In this document: piece after piece, positions 31,404-43,185 of the stretch
Layout of the letters: each line of letters starts with the position of its first letter
Numbering within the stretch: the first letter of the stretch is position 1
Assembly: GCA_038380435.1 (NCBI GenBank)
Contig: JAWZYU010000013.1
Span: forward strand, 64,126,446 to 64,190,445
DNA: 64,000 nucleotides
Origin: Ryuthela nishihirai
Taxonomy: Eukaryota; Arthropoda; Arachnida; Araneae; Heptathelidae
Direction: 5' to 3'
Program-made: the position numbers and the translations under genes
Notes under the pieces: generated by a model
Databases searched by the model: none
Told to the model about the DNA's origin: nothing
The model's input: the letters and a program-made list of their open reading frames with translations, nothing else

Positions 31404-32063
31404 CAGGCATTCCTTCTCTCAATAAACATAGTTTCTTTAAACAACACTAACCATTTTCTCTCCATAGGTAGTTGGAATGTGAGGACTCTGCACAGAGCTT
31501 TTTCTCTTGATGTCACATAAGAATTTCACCGTTATAATTTAGATATTCTTGGCCTGCAAGAGACAAGAATCAACAAAAAATAAAAAACAAAAATCACTAG
31601 CGTGTCTGTTTCTCAGCAGACACGCTAGCTAGTGATGCTCTTCTAGGATATGAGAACATTAATGAAAAGTTTCTTACAGCAAAATTTCAGACAAGCATTA
31701 AAGACTTGAATGTTATCTGATGTTTTGCCCCCACTGAAGATGCTGATGAGGATGAGAAGGATAGGTTTTACGGACAACTTCAGGATATTTTAAATTCTGT
31801 CAAAAAAGGAGATATTACCCTTGTTCTATAATATAATAAATACCCCCTCAAGCAGCGGTGATTTCAATGCCAAAGTTGGCACTGACTCTGACCTTTGGAA
31901 AGAGGTGATAGGCCCTTTTGATATTAGTAGCTGCAATGGCAATGGGCAGTGTCTCCTACAGGTAAGTAAACTTAATGGTTTAAGAATAACTAACATTTAT
32001 TATAAACACCGCGACATACATAAGTACACATGGGTTGAGAATTTCAGTGATGTTCTAAACCAG
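31404..32063 (+). mobile_element. RTE LINE copy B, decayed, head-to-head with the intact copy
   Basis: Plus-strand pieces of the same LINE: SIGSWNVRTLHRAFSLD (about 31465), a break, then ERFLTAKFQTS-like to KKGDITLVL (31660-31828), a 30-base SINE-B tail scrap (AAATACCCCCTCAAGCAGC, 31836-31855), GDFNAKVGTDSDLW (from 31858) to HRDIHKYTW, then a jump to ENFSDVLN before a hAT-like end. At 31599-31635 a short inversion creates a hairpin, CTAGCGTGTCTG against CAGACACGCTAG. Confidence 0.85.
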
Positions 32064-32240
32064 AGGTTCCCAAACGTATTTGTCCTACCGCCCCCTTTTC
32101 AGGAAAAAAATTTCTCAGTGCCCTCCTGGAAATCTACCTTCTTTAACCCTTTGAAAGCCGTTCCGGCCGTTGTCGGCTGACATGCAAAACGCCAGTCCGG
32201 CCCAGTGCCGCCTCAACTCCCTCCTGCTTGTTTCCTTCCC
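32064..32240. mobile_element. possible hAT-type left end
   Basis: CAGAGGTTCCCAAACGTATT interrupts the RTE copy exactly where its coding sequence stops. It is a typical hAT terminus, with CCGCCCCC downstream. I could not find the matching right end, so the extent is uncertain. Confidence 0.45.
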
Positions 32241-33079
32241 CCCGATCAGAGGCTGCCGCTAATTGAATAATCCGCAACGACACTCTTTGTAATCCGACCT
32301 TCAGGCAGAATTTTTCCCGTCTCCCCTTCCCATTCTTTTCGATATAAAGAAAGCTCCGAGAATAGCATTGTCATCTGTATGTCTCCAAAACTGCTCTGTT
32401 GTGTTCAATAGTTTTCTGTTTTAAAACCTTTGCTTGCTTGCTAAGGTTGATCTCAGTGCTTATTTCAGAATTATTTTCATATTTAAATTATCATTTGATG
32501 AAATCAAATAAGTGATTATCGCTTTGTTCTGACTTTTAAAACGAAAATCAGATTTATCAGAAGTTCAGATTCATAAATTATTTTTAGTCATTCTGTTATG
32601 TCAGATTCTGAAACTGTGCTAGGTAAATCAGAAAAATATATCCAAAGATTTTGGCAATTTAGTCACGAACTGATATATTCATGAATCACAATTTCAACTG
32701 ATAATACGATTAAAATTATTTACTTCATTTATAATTTATTTGAAAATGCTATATTCTTATGTACACCAGTTTTTTTAAATGAGTCATTTATGACTAAATT
32801 TGAAAAATAATTTAAATATTCTTATTCATAAAGAGCAAAAATTTGATGCATTCGTTTCGAATTCCATAATAATGGAAAAAAATGCCTTGAAAAAAAGAAT
32901 CGTAATTATCATTATTTTTCACATTACCCTAAGCAACTAGAAATGCACCAGGAAATCGTTTATGAAGGAATTAGAGATTAATATCGAGAGAGGGATGGGA
33001 ATAAAATATACATAGGATTAATATAATATATTTTTAGGTAGGGTTTATATTATAATAATTTGCAATGGAATAATAATAA
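32241..33079. other. AT-rich sequence, no gene recognised
   Basis: Long A/T-rich stretch after a GC-rich start at 32160-32350. It may be the interior of the hAT-type insertion starting at 32064. Confidence 0.35.
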
Positions 33080-33290
33080 TAAATAAAAAAAATAAATACC
33101 CCCTCAAGCAGACTCAACCACAGAGGTCTGACAGGAGCCTGTCAGTTTAATACGCCATAGTAGAAGGTCTGTGAGGATGGCGGGACCTCAGCAGAAAAAC
33201 AGCACACACATCCATGACTTACCCAGGGCTCGAACCCAGGTCTCGTAGATCAGTAGCCAAGCGTTCTAACCACTCGGCTACGGGACGGCG
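33080..33290 (-). repeat. SINE-B copy, full length, tRNA-headed
   Basis: Minus strand: CCGTAGCCGAGTGGTTAGAA (A box), CTGGGTTCGAGCCCTGGGTA (B box), then the SINE-B body and CTGCTTGAGGGGGTATTTAT near 33100. A stretch of the body before the end is altered (GGTTGAGTC for GGCAAGCAG). Confidence 0.9.
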
Positions 33291-33415
33291 AAATAAATAC
33301 CCCCTCAAGCAGCTGCTTGCCACAGAGGTCTGACAGGAGCCTGTCAGTTTATATGCCATAGTAGAAGGTCTGTGAGGATGGCAGGACCTCAGCAGAAAAA
33401 CGACAAATACATATA
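33291..33415 (-). repeat. SINE-B copy, 5' truncated, tandem to the previous one
   Basis: It repeats the 3' part from TTTTTCTGCTGAGGTCC to GCAGCTGCTTGAGGGGGTA and lies directly next to the full copy in the same orientation. The shared tail AAATAAATACCCCC separates them, suggesting insertion into the first element's flank. Confidence 0.88.
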
Positions 33416-34236
33416 CTTCTTAAAATAATTCATACCCATGAGGTGGAAGGCAAGTGTTATGTCCCCTTTCAGAAGGGTTACATAAACAAAATTAAGGGTA
33501 TGAGAGATAAAAAATAATGATTAAATGTTATATTATTATTTATATATTAAATTAATATTTATTATCGTACTGTGTTTCGATATGGAGTTATTAATTTAGG
33601 AAAATATTTCAATATGCTACTGACTCTTCACTTTGCTTACGGAACTATTTCAAGACACATCACTCGTGGAGAAGCGATGTATGAGTCCACAGAAATAGTT
33701 CCTTACGAAAACTCAACATTAAAGTCTGATTATAGTCTAGATTTTGCATTTGAATTTCACTTACTGTTTTTAGTTTCTAATAATGTATTTTCCACAGCTG
33801 TTTGAATTAATTTCAGATTTATTTATTATATTTATTTTCCGATTTCTATCACTTGTTACTATCCTTGTCAAATTAGAGGCAAATATTATGCCCTTTGGGA
33901 AACACAGGAGATAAGCCTTTTGTACTTTTTCATTGCATGTGCTAGAGGTGCTAATTAGGAGCCGCAGTCCACACAGTCTGTTTATTCCTTTCAAACCACA
34001 ACATTCGGCAAGACAGACGCATCTAAATCTCCTCCGGGGTTGAAGGTCAGACTCCCATGGCCAAAGAATATTTACCATTGATTTTTTTAACACCGATAAA
34101 ACTAGAAATCAATTATAAATGACCCATATAGCCAGAAAATATATTCCGGGGAAGAGGAGATACAAAGTAAAATGATATTTCCAAGGTAAAAACCCATATA
34201 TACTTTGTGTTTAACTTTGACAAAATATATAACTAT
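33416..34236. other. unassigned sequence with a short perfect hairpin
   Basis: GGAACTATTTC (about 33640) and GAAATAGTTCC (about 33693) form an 11-bp inverted repeat. Open frames of 77 and 107 codons on opposite strands have no recognised features. Confidence 0.35.
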
Positions 34237-34500
34237 ACAGGCCCGGATCTAGAAAAAATTCGATTGGGAGAGAGGGCAATAAACACAATCGAATGGAAAA
34301 AAATGCAAAAACGAAAGGGGGGGGGGGCAAGAGACTGTATTACCAATGCAGTATAACATTTCTCCCTCCGTTTCAAAGGTCTTTAAAAAATTCTTGAAAA
34401 ATGCATGAAATATAAATAAGTTTATAATTTTTTTCCTCTTTTACCATTATTAGCATTCAGAAGGGAGGGGGGGCATGCCCCCTTTCTGAATGCTAATGTA
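34237..34500. repeat. dispersed repeat ending in a GC-rich palindrome
   Basis: It begins CAGGCCCGGATCTAG, shares its middle with 8395-8640, and ends in an inverted repeat: TTAGCATTCAGAA (34447) and TTCTGAATGCTAA (to 34496) around GGGGGGCATGCCCCC. Class unknown. Confidence 0.55.
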
Positions 34501-34564
34501 ATATAACAATACACTGACAAATTCGTTTCTAAAAGTTTATTCTTCTAATTCTTCTTATTGGATA

Positions 34565-37500
34565 TAGTCATAATACCAGTGTATTTTCCCCCCTTCAGAA
34601 GATATAGAAAATAATCTTGATGAACTAGAACTTTTAATCAGACGATTTCGCAATAAAAAAGTATTATTAAATGGGGACTTTAACTCGAAACGTACACTGT
34701 GGAGAAACCCTGTAACAGACGATAAACGAGAAGCAACACTAGAATTTATTATAAGGAATAATCTCCATGTTATCAACGATCGACATTCGCCCCCCACTTT
34801 CGAGACAGTAAATGGTAAAAGTTGGATCGACTTAACTCTAACGAACGAGAAATTAGAGGATAAAATAACTAAGTGGGAAGTGCTAGAAGATGATGCGCTC
34901 AGCGATCATAAACATATTATTCCAACCCTAACAAACAGCGCCCGTGGCCCAGAGATATAAATTAAATGCTAGAGGATTATCTAAAATTACCCAGGAAATA
35001 AAAAAAAAAACATGAAAATAATCTAACACAGCAGCTAGGGACTGTAAATGACGCCAGAGAATTAGATGAATTTGTCGAATTCTTTGTCGCTATCACAACC
35101 ATGTTATGCAACAAGCACCTGAAGGAAAAAAAGGTAGATAATATAAAAAAAAAGTCCCCTGTGGAATCAACGACTATCTATATAAAGAAAAAAATTAAAA
35201 GCAATGAGACGAAGATACCAGAGAGCCACAGAACCGGACGAAAAGGAAATCAGAATGAGCCAATACAAGAGACAAGCTGCAATCTATAGAAGAGAAATAA
35301 ATTACAGTAAAAAAGAAAATCCTGGAACTCATTGTGCGACGAAATCTCTAAAGAAAATCCGTTCTCCTTACCTTATAAAATAGAAAAAGGTAAAATTGGA
35401 AACTCTCTGCAACTATCTACTCTGATAACAGCTGATAAAAGGAGAATAGATGATTATGGAACTATCATTAAAACTATATTAAACGAGTTATTCATAGAAG
35501 ACGAATCGAACGAAGACTTAGAAGAACATAGCAATATAAGAGCGCAGTTAAAAAATAAATATACTAATGAAATGGATGATAGTTTTACAAGACAAGAATC
35601 GCAGACATAATATATTCAACGCCGAAGAAAAAAGCACCGAGATTGGACAGGATAAACATCGAAATTATTCACGCAATAAACTCCACGATTCCAAGTGTCT
35701 TACATTCGCTGTTCAATCTGTGTCTGAGGTTAGGATCTTTCCCCACATCATGGAAATCAGCCAGAGTTATCTTATTTAACAAGTCAGGCAAAGATGCAGC
35801 AAACCAAGGTCATTGACGCCCATATGCCTCCTGACCTCTTTGAGCAAGGTCTTTGACAAATTAATAACAAAAAGAATTTATTATCACCTTTCCAAAACAA
35901 ATAGCCTACATTTAGAACAATACGAATTCCGATCAGACATGTCCTGCAACCTGGCGTTATATAAACTGTATAAAAAGATAAGAGAAAATAAATCTAATAA
36001 AATGCACACGGCCATAATCTCTTTAGATATCAGCAGGGCCTTCGATACATTATGGTGGCAGTCAATTTTACGAGAACTTAGAAATAAAAATTGTTCAGAA
36101 AACTGTATAAATTAATTGAAAGTTATTTCATGGATAGAAGTGGAAAAGATGATAGATGTGGATGATGATAGATGTGGGGGAAAGATCCTAACCTCAGACA
36201 CAGATTGAACAGCGAATGTAAGACACTTGGAATCGTTGAGTTTATTGCTTGTATAATTTCGATGTTTATCCTGTCCAATCTCGGTGCTTTTTTCTTCGGC
36301 GTCGCATTACAGCATACCAAGAAGATGAGTAGAGGATGTCCACAGGGCTCATGTAGTGGTCCCTTATATTGGAATCTGATTATGGATAAAGCTTTATCAT
36401 TAACCTACCCGCAAAATGTTAAGGTTCAGGCCTATGCGGATGACCTTCTGGTAATTATAGGTGGGAAGACGAGAAGAGATCTGGAAGAAACAGGTAAACA
36501 AGCGATAGGAATATTTTAACTGGATGGAATATAAGCAATAAGTTACGTTTTAGCAATGAAAAAAGCCAAACTATGACAATCGGAATGGAACAAGATAAAA
36601 TATTATGCAGCAGCATACTCAGCGCCCAGCGCCTGCCTGCAATTTTGATCACAAGGACTTATAAAACGGTATCGACAGAAGCGGCCCTAATTCTGGGGGG
36701 GGACTACTCCTTGCCCATCTCAAAGCTTTAGAAGAATTTCATTTTTTCCAGCTCAGAGCAGTAAAAGAAAATACCAAAATACTTAACCTGCAAACTAATG
36801 TAAAAGATATTGAACAGTTGGAAGATCAATGGCTTGTACGCACAGTCCACATATTTACAGTTTCTTTTGATAAGGAACACCCCAAAAATATCGGAATTGA
36901 GATCTATACAGATGGATCTAAAGAAAAAAAAAAGTGGGAGCGGCCTTCGTAGTCATGTACTATGGCATTGCGATCTACTCAGATGAATTTTGGCTGCCAG
37001 ATGATACCTCAGATTACCAAGTGAAATTGTTTGCTATTTTGAAAGCGCTTGACTCTGTCCAACGGATAAGATCAACAGAAGATATAAACATCTACAGCGA
37101 TTCCCTTTCATCCCTACAGGCCTTAGGGAGTAGCGAAAATAGAAACAAAATGATAAATGAAATCAAGAGGAAATACACAAGACTTATTAACCTGCTTTGG
37201 ATCCGGGCCCACATCGACTGGGAAGGCAACGAACTAGCAGATAGGAAACAGATAGAAAGCAAACAGATTAGAAAATATCACCGATAACATACCTTTCCCC
37301 CTAAACCACAATAAAAACAAATTCAGAAAGAGGATCACAGATAAATGGCAAAACATTTGGAATACAAGCGAGAAGAGCAGAACACTATTTATGTACCTAA
37401 AGGAAGCAAAGGAAACTAACAATTATTGCAATCATTATGTAAATCAATTACTAACAGGACATGGAAAATTCCCAGAGTACTTCGCAAGGGTAGGTAAGTC

Positions 37501-37720
37501 GGAAAATACTCTATGTAGATGTGGCGAACAAGGGGATAGCAAACATAACTTATTAGACTGTAATATCGTGAATTTAAAGGATAAAATTAAAAATATCAAC
37601 CGAGCTAACCAGGACTACAGAAATATCATGTCTACAGAAAATTTAATTAGCATCTCCCACGATATGAAGACATTGACAGAACACTTCAAGGACTTTACAT
37701 TGGACGGACAAGATATTTAA
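34565..37720 (+). pseudogene. ORF2 of an I-group LINE (endonuclease-RT-RNase H), broken
   Basis: Endonuclease: NGDFNSKRTLW and LSDHKHII. RT: APRLDRINIEIIHAI, LTSLSKVFDKLITKRI, ISLDISRAFDTLWW, SRGCPQGSCSGPLYWNLI and VQAYADDLLVI (catalytic YADD near 36434). RNase H: IYTDGSK, IYSDSLSSLQAL and WIRAHIDWEGNELAD; the position usually holding Glu (AE-L) reads VKLF, so that catalytic residue is lost. C terminus: LLTGHGKFPEYFARVG and TLCRCGEQGDSKHN, a zinc-knuckle-like tail of this LINE group. A 130-bp inverted duplication splits the RT domain before SRGCPQG. Confidence 0.82.
35619..36302. repeat. inverted duplication inside the LINE reverse transcriptase
   Basis: Bases 35619-35749 reappear as the reverse complement at 36171-36302 with only a few differences. 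The second copy sits between the SYFMDR region and HTKKMSRGCPQG. High similarity between arms shows the rearrangement is young compared with the rest of the element's decay, or was fixed in its source copy. Confidence 0.88.
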
Positions 37721-37904
37721 CATACTCCCAAACTGAGACATATTTTGTATTCCGAATCTCTCTGTATGGCAGTGTAGCATTAGAAGCACAGAAAGCCTTC
37801 TCAAGAGAACACCACAGTAGTGTTCACGCCTAACAAATAGAAAGACGGGCGGTTTTGTTTTGTTTTTAAAAAGGAAAAAAAATGAAATAAAAACATTGTC
37901 TGTC

Positions 37905-38560
37905 TTAATTAAGTGATATGTGTAAATGTTATGATCTTATGTCTGATAACGTTTTTTCTGCTACTTTGTATCTAAAATAAATTTCTTTATTTTATTTCCT
38001 TGTGTTTCCTCTGATATGTGGTTGATGCTATGTCCTTTAATGTCCTTGTATTTCTTTCGTGATTTGTCCATGTCTAACAGGAAAGGAAAAAAATTTTATA
38101 AAATAATAAAATTCAGAAACATGCTTGCACTCTATAAATTAAGTGATGTCTGTAAATGTTATGATGTTATATTTTTCTCCTAATTCTCTACTTAATATTA
38201 ATTTCTTTATTTCCCTTTATTACCTTCGTGCTTCCTCTGATGTGTGGTGGATGCTATGTCATTTATACTGCTCATGTTCTTGTCGTGATTTGTCCATGTC
38301 TAACAGGAAAAGAATAAAGAATATATATATATAAAATTCTAAAACATCACTTGTGCTATTAAAATTGTGTGATATCTGTAAATGGTATGATGCTATAATA
38401 TTTCTACTATCTCTCTACCTAATATTAATTTCCTTATACTATTTCTCCTTACTACCCCTGTTCTTCTTCTAATGTATGGTTGATGCAATGTCCTTGTATC
38501 TTGTATCTGTCATTAGTGATATGTCCATACTTAATAGAAAATATATATAATGCGGCATGA
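37905..38560 (+). repeat. ~190-230-bp tandem repeats in the LINE 3' region (three units)
   Basis: Units begin AATTAAGTGATATGTGTAAA (37908), AATTAAGTGATGTCTGTAAA (38137) and AATTGTGTGATATCTGTAAA (38361). Each ends in GTGATTTGTCCATGTCTAAC or a variant. A fourth, separate partial unit is at 61.12-61.19 kb. Confidence 0.85.
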
Positions 38561-38800
38561 GACATTAGCAAAAATTATAAAGCATTAAAATATTTATGTT
38601 TTGCTTAATTACATGTCAGTCGTAGATATTTTGTTGTCACATATCATATAGTTAGCAGATCATAACATCTCTAATATATAATTATTCATAAGTGCTTAAT
38701 TCCTCTCACAATAAATCAATCTCACTTGAGGCCAGACTCGAACCTCGAGCCCACTCCTGCTTCTGGTCCCAGCATACGGCATCCCCTCTTCAACGTTTAC
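38463..38800. repeat. dispersed repeat, copy 1 (partner at 61.12 kb)
   Basis: The stretch from GTTGATGCAATGTCCTTGTA through ATAAGTGCTTAATTCCTCTC to GAGGCCAGACTCGAACCTCG recurs at 61121-61475. The AGACTCGAACCTC part is a B box on the minus strand, so a tRNA-derived SINE may be fused to the LINE 3' repeat. Confidence 0.75.
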
Positions 38801-39348
38801 ACTCCTACACTTCAATAGTGTTACGAAGTGAGAGAAATAAAATTTGTGGTGATATCGTGATTGATAGAATATGTAGGAAAGAGATTAGGAGAAAGATCGA
38901 AAATTAAAGCCACAGATAGAAAACGTGAGGGGGAGTCAGATTGAGATGATAGAGGGATTGAAGGAAATGTTGGGTGAGAGAAGGAGAAGGATTGGTAATT
39001 GGGGGAGACCTATGGAACTTCAAAAGGAATTCGCAATATACCTTATAGCATTCTGCCATTCAACTATAGATGGAAATGCAATTTTAACATCTTGTGTTTG
39101 TCCATTGCACTGAGGGAGATTTTCTCAGCTTGTTGTCTCCTCCCCTTCGTTAAGAAAGGTCACCTTCACTGTCTAACAAAATAGGCATAGAAGGAAGTGG
39201 CAGTAATCTTCACGTGCACAGAGGAATCCCCTCAGCTGATGAGAAAAGAATCTGTCACGTGGTCTCTTTTCATCACTCTGCCTTGAGACTTAAGATTTGG
39301 CCATTGAGAATAATGGACAAGGGAAAACTACACTCAGATACACACTGG
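38801..39348. other. unassigned sequence
   Basis: Overlapping frames of 60-70 codons without recognisable motifs. No gene called. Confidence 0.35.
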
Positions 39349-39915
39349 TGTCCATAAATTAAGGAAAATCCCTAAGTTAAGTCAATAGGAAGCTAACGTA
39401 AAAACTCCGTAACTTCTAAAATAAGTTTTTGGTTTTGAAAAATGAGATTGCAGATAAAGATCTCAATCAAATAAATTAATATTTCGATTTTCAAAAATAT
39501 TCATTCAGTATTTAATGAGTTATGGAAGTTTGAGTATTTAACAACAGCAATGCCAGTCTTAAGAAACTTAGAAAAAACTGAAGAATAGTGAAAGAATTCT
39601 TTGCACAAAGTTCTAAAATACAAACTTATTTTATTAAACGCTTTGTTACAATACTTATTACTAAATTTTAATTAACTTTTGAAGTCAATTTTTGTGGCTG
39701 GATTGTTTTATTGCTAAATATTCAAACTTCCATAACTCATTAAATACTGAACGAATATTGTTGAAAAACGAGATATTGATTATTTGATTGAGATCTTTAT
39801 CTGCAATCACATTTTTCTAAACAAAAAAAAAAATATTTTAGAAGCTATAGAGCTTAGATATTAGGTTCCCATTGACTTAACATAGGGATTTTCTTTCATT
39901 TATGGAAACCAGTGT
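39349..39915. mobile_element. mariner/IS630-like MITE, ~565 bp
   Basis: Inverted ends are CACTGGTGTCCATAAATTAA (left) and the inverse of CACTGGTTTCCATAAATG (right). Internal arms also mirror each other: ATTTAATGAGTTATGGAAGT (39510s) against ACTTCCATAACTCATTAAAT (39725s). Right flank TA fits a TA target; the left TA is changed to CA. No coding capacity. Confidence 0.8.
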
Positions 39916-40848
39916 ATTTGAAGGATGTTATTCTCATTAATAATAGTAGTAGTAGTCTTCATTTTCATTCATATTACTCACGATACACTACAATTATTAA
40001 TAAGATATTTTTGGAAATTCACAACACCACAGGAGTTCAAAGACTCGCACGTGTGTTACCAGGTCAATAAACACATAAATGGACATTAAATGCAACATTT
40101 TTAATCTATTACAATATTAATACTTTCTATCATGCTCACATCAATAATATAGAAAGTAAAGATTTACTGAAATAACTGTATTTGCAATAATTATTTCATT
40201 CAAATTTTTAACGTCTGAAAGAGAGATCAAAAGAAAGAAGAAAAATGTTAGAAGATCAGAAATATAGGAACAGTGCCTCTAATTTTAAAAAATTTTCTAT
40301 ATCTTAATATCATAAATCCAATTTATTAGTTTTCGTGAAAAACGTAAGTAGATTTATTTCATCTTTTACGATTTCTGGTAAACTATTGAATATTTTTGGC
40401 GCCAAATATATATAATATTTTTGGGTAATGGTTTTCCTCAGAAGTGGTAAAATAAAATTAATATGTGCACTTGTTCCCATATTTTGTATTACTATTTTAA
40501 TGTCACTTTCTCTGTAATTTTTTGAAATATAAGAACATAAATTTTCAGTAATGGTAAAATTTGTAGATCATTATAAAAAGGTTTAACGCTTTCATATCCT
40601 CTTTTTCTTAATATACATCTAATTACTTTGTTTTGGATACTAACCAAATGAATTAACGTTGCTGTAATACATTCCTCCCCAATATATTATTGCATAATTT
40701 AAATATAGGTTAATCCAAGCATTATATACAAACTTTAAAAATGCAAAATTCACAAAATATCAAATATAAAGGAATTTTGGAATTATTTCACTAATCTTTT
40801 TGTCAAATATTTGATATGTTCATCCGAATTTAGCCGACTGTCTATATC
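39916..40848. other. AT-rich sequence, no gene recognised
   Basis: Mostly A/T with an AGT trinucleotide run near 39945. Nothing coding recognised. Confidence 0.4.
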
Positions 40849-41060
40849 ATCATCATCATTCTCAAGCAGCCACCATTCTCAAACATATGGAGGTCCAACC
40901 AGATTGTGCAATTCTCCAAACACGCCTGTCCTGAACCTACCGCATCATAGGTCTCCCCCTCTTTCTGCGGCCTTTAGGAATTTATCGCCATTCTGTAGTT
41001 ATGCATATGGGCATCATGACCAAACCTGGAGGGGCTTAGGGTGCCTTTGCGAAGTTGGGG
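40849..41060 (-). mobile_element. RTE LINE copy C, 3' end
   Basis: It starts with the same trinucleotide tail (ATCATCATCATCATTC) and matches 28043-28290 of the intact LINE: CTCAAGCAGCCA, GGAGGTCCAACCAGA and TAGGTCTCCCC. It is decayed. Confidence 0.8.
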
Positions 41061-41640
41061 TACCTGCTCGATTGGTGTCTCTGGGTGCCAAGGTAGGCTG
41101 CAGCCTTGATGGAGGGGCCTGTTGTTGAGGGCCCTGCTGACAGGGATTGGGGTTCCCGGTACCTGATGGAAAAGACGAAGTCGAGGGCCATGCTCAACGG
41201 GAGTGGGATCCCCTATTAAGCTGGCTCATTAATGGAAAGCCATCTGAGTCTCCACCACGGTAGCTTTCCCCAGTAGAAAAAGTTATGAATTTATTATTTA
41301 AAGATTGGCATTCTAAATTCAAAATTTACCACCAAAGTTCAGTTTCTGTTTATGTTTGTCAATTTATATTTGAAGGAAATTTTACTGATATGTTTGGCTT
41401 TGATGTTTAGGCAACGCTCAAAATTTGAAAAGACCTCTCACTCACCTCGATGATTAAACAAACAGACATAGCATTAATTATCAGTAAGGTCTTGCTCGTT
41501 AAGACAGGTCCTTTCTCCGCTGTATGTTGTGCATTAATTGATTGAAGGACTCTCTAGATACAGATAGGAGAAACATGGCATCACCCAAAAAGATGTAGTG
41601 CTGTCTCTGAATAGCGGAACGTCGAGTGTTGCCATTCAAA
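41061..41640. other. unassigned insertion in RTE copy C
   Basis: GC-rich at 41040-41270 (GGGGCCTGTTGTTGAGGGCC), AT-rich after. It separates two pieces of RTE copy C and has no recognised domain. Confidence 0.35.
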
Positions 41641-41845
41641 CACTAAAATTGTCCTTTCTTTAAACTCATCATTATTTACAAAGTTTAACCACCTAATGCC
41701 AAAGATACTTCGTAAGCATCTAGAATCAAAAGCATTAAGTTTCCTGATATTCTTCCTTATCTACTGCAGTTCTTTCTGAAATAAGCTCAAGTGTCTTACC
41801 ACTCAAATAATTCTGCCCCCTCTGCTCCTTTTTTCCTAAGTACTC

Positions 41846-42530
41846 TTAGTTTCCAAAAAAAAGCCTGTTTAAAATGGTCCCATTCTTCCTCAACTTCAGT
41901 AGCAAGCAAACCATGACTGTCATAATGACTAAGTAATCTATCATGGTACGATTTGCTATAACTGGGTCTTTCAGAGCTTCAGTATTAAAGGTAAATATAT
42001 TAAGCTTAGTACAGCACTTCTGAAGTTTAATTTGCAAGACACTTTTAACAAGGTAATGGTCAGATCCAATTTCAGCTCCCCTGTATGACCTGGTATTCCT
42101 AACAGAACTAGCCCATTTGCTGTTAATTAATATATAATCAATGATATTCTTATGCAGCCCATCAGGTGAAACCCATGTGTACTTATGTATGTCGCAGTAT
42201 TTGTAATAAGTGTTAGTTATTCTGAAACCATTGAGTTTACTTACCTGTAGGAGACGTTGCCCATTGCCATTGCAGCTACCAATACCAAAAGGGCCTATCA
42301 CCCCTCCCCAAAAATCAGAGTCATTACCAAACTTGGCATTGAAGTCACCTAGAACAAGGGTAATATCTCCTTTCTTGACAGAATTCAAAGTGTCCTGAAG
42401 TTGTCCGTAAAATCTATCCTTCTCATCCTCATCGGCATCCTCAGTGGGAGCATAACAGCAGATAACATTCAAGTTTCTAATTCTTGTCTGAAATTTTGCT
42501 GTAAGAAACCTTTCATTAATGCACTCATAT
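41846..42530 (-). pseudogene. RTE endonuclease domain remnant (copy C)
   Basis: An open stretch of 208 codons (MNVICCYAPTEDADEDEKDR, LGDFNAKFGNDSDFWGG, HKNIIDYILINSKW, GSDHYLVKSVLQ) is over 80 percent identical by eye to the intact protein. Upstream frames (ERFLTAKFQTRI-like) are shifted, and RT is missing. Confidence 0.85.
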
Positions 42531-42789
42531 CCTAGAAGAGCATCACTAGAGTGTCTGCTGAGAAGCAGACCAACGCCTTGGTGGTCCCTCCCTGAAAAGG
42601 GAAATTTAAGATATTTTTAAGTATCTGACCTTTATCTGTCCATCTGATCTCTTGCTAGCCGAGAATATCTAAGTTTTAGCATGGTGTGCGAACATCAAGA
42701 GAATAATCTCTGTGCAGAGACTTCGCATTCCAACTACCTATTAAGAGCAAATGGTTAGTGGGATGTTTAAAGAAACTGTTTATTAAGAG

Positions 42790-43185
42790 TTGTTGTTGGG
42801 TTGGGTTGTTTTACCTCTGAACGGCACTTTTTTGCACACCATGGGCTGAATGGCCAGGTCTCAAGGACCCCGAAGGCTCAGAGAAGGTTGGGGAGGGACC
42901 CACTGGAACAGCTGTTGGGAGACAGATGGTAGTCTCCCGTCAAGGCCATCCAGCGTGTTCTTTAACGTGCACAGGGTATGGCTCTCCCGCACACGGGGCC
43001 CCGGCTTAACGTCCCATCTGACGGACGGCGGCCTTTCCAAGCCCATCGGTGTCCCCTACTGACCGTGGGCAGGGCGGGGAATTTTGCGGAGATAAATCTC
43101 AACTCTGACCAAGCTGGGACTCGAACCTGGGAACTGCAGATTACGAGCCTGGCGCGCTACCGACTGAGCCACCCCCGCCCCATTT
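42790..43185 (-). repeat. SINE-A copy, full length, with 11-bp target duplication
   Basis: TTTATTAAGAG occurs at 42779-42789 and 43186-43196, so both ends are exact: head GGGGCGGGGGTGGCTCAGTC on the right, tail CAACCCAACCCAACAACAA on the left. It landed in the RTE copy C 5' region. It is one of the best preserved copies. Confidence 0.95.

Larger units (their letters stand above)
34565..38560 (+). mobile_element. I-group LINE with RNase H, decayed, 5' truncated
   Basis: The order is endonuclease remnant (34565-34960), reverse transcriptase (35570-36530), RNase H (36895-37290), a Cys/His C-terminal region (37390-37720) and a repetitive 3' UTR. The order and the RNase H domain point to the I/R1/LOA group. 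Stops and frame changes occur throughout. Confidence 0.82.

Noticed and set aside
34565..37720. Retroviral or LTR-retrotransposon pol
   Set aside because: The endonuclease is the APE type, RT precedes RNase H in the LINE order, and no LTRs or protease motif are visible.
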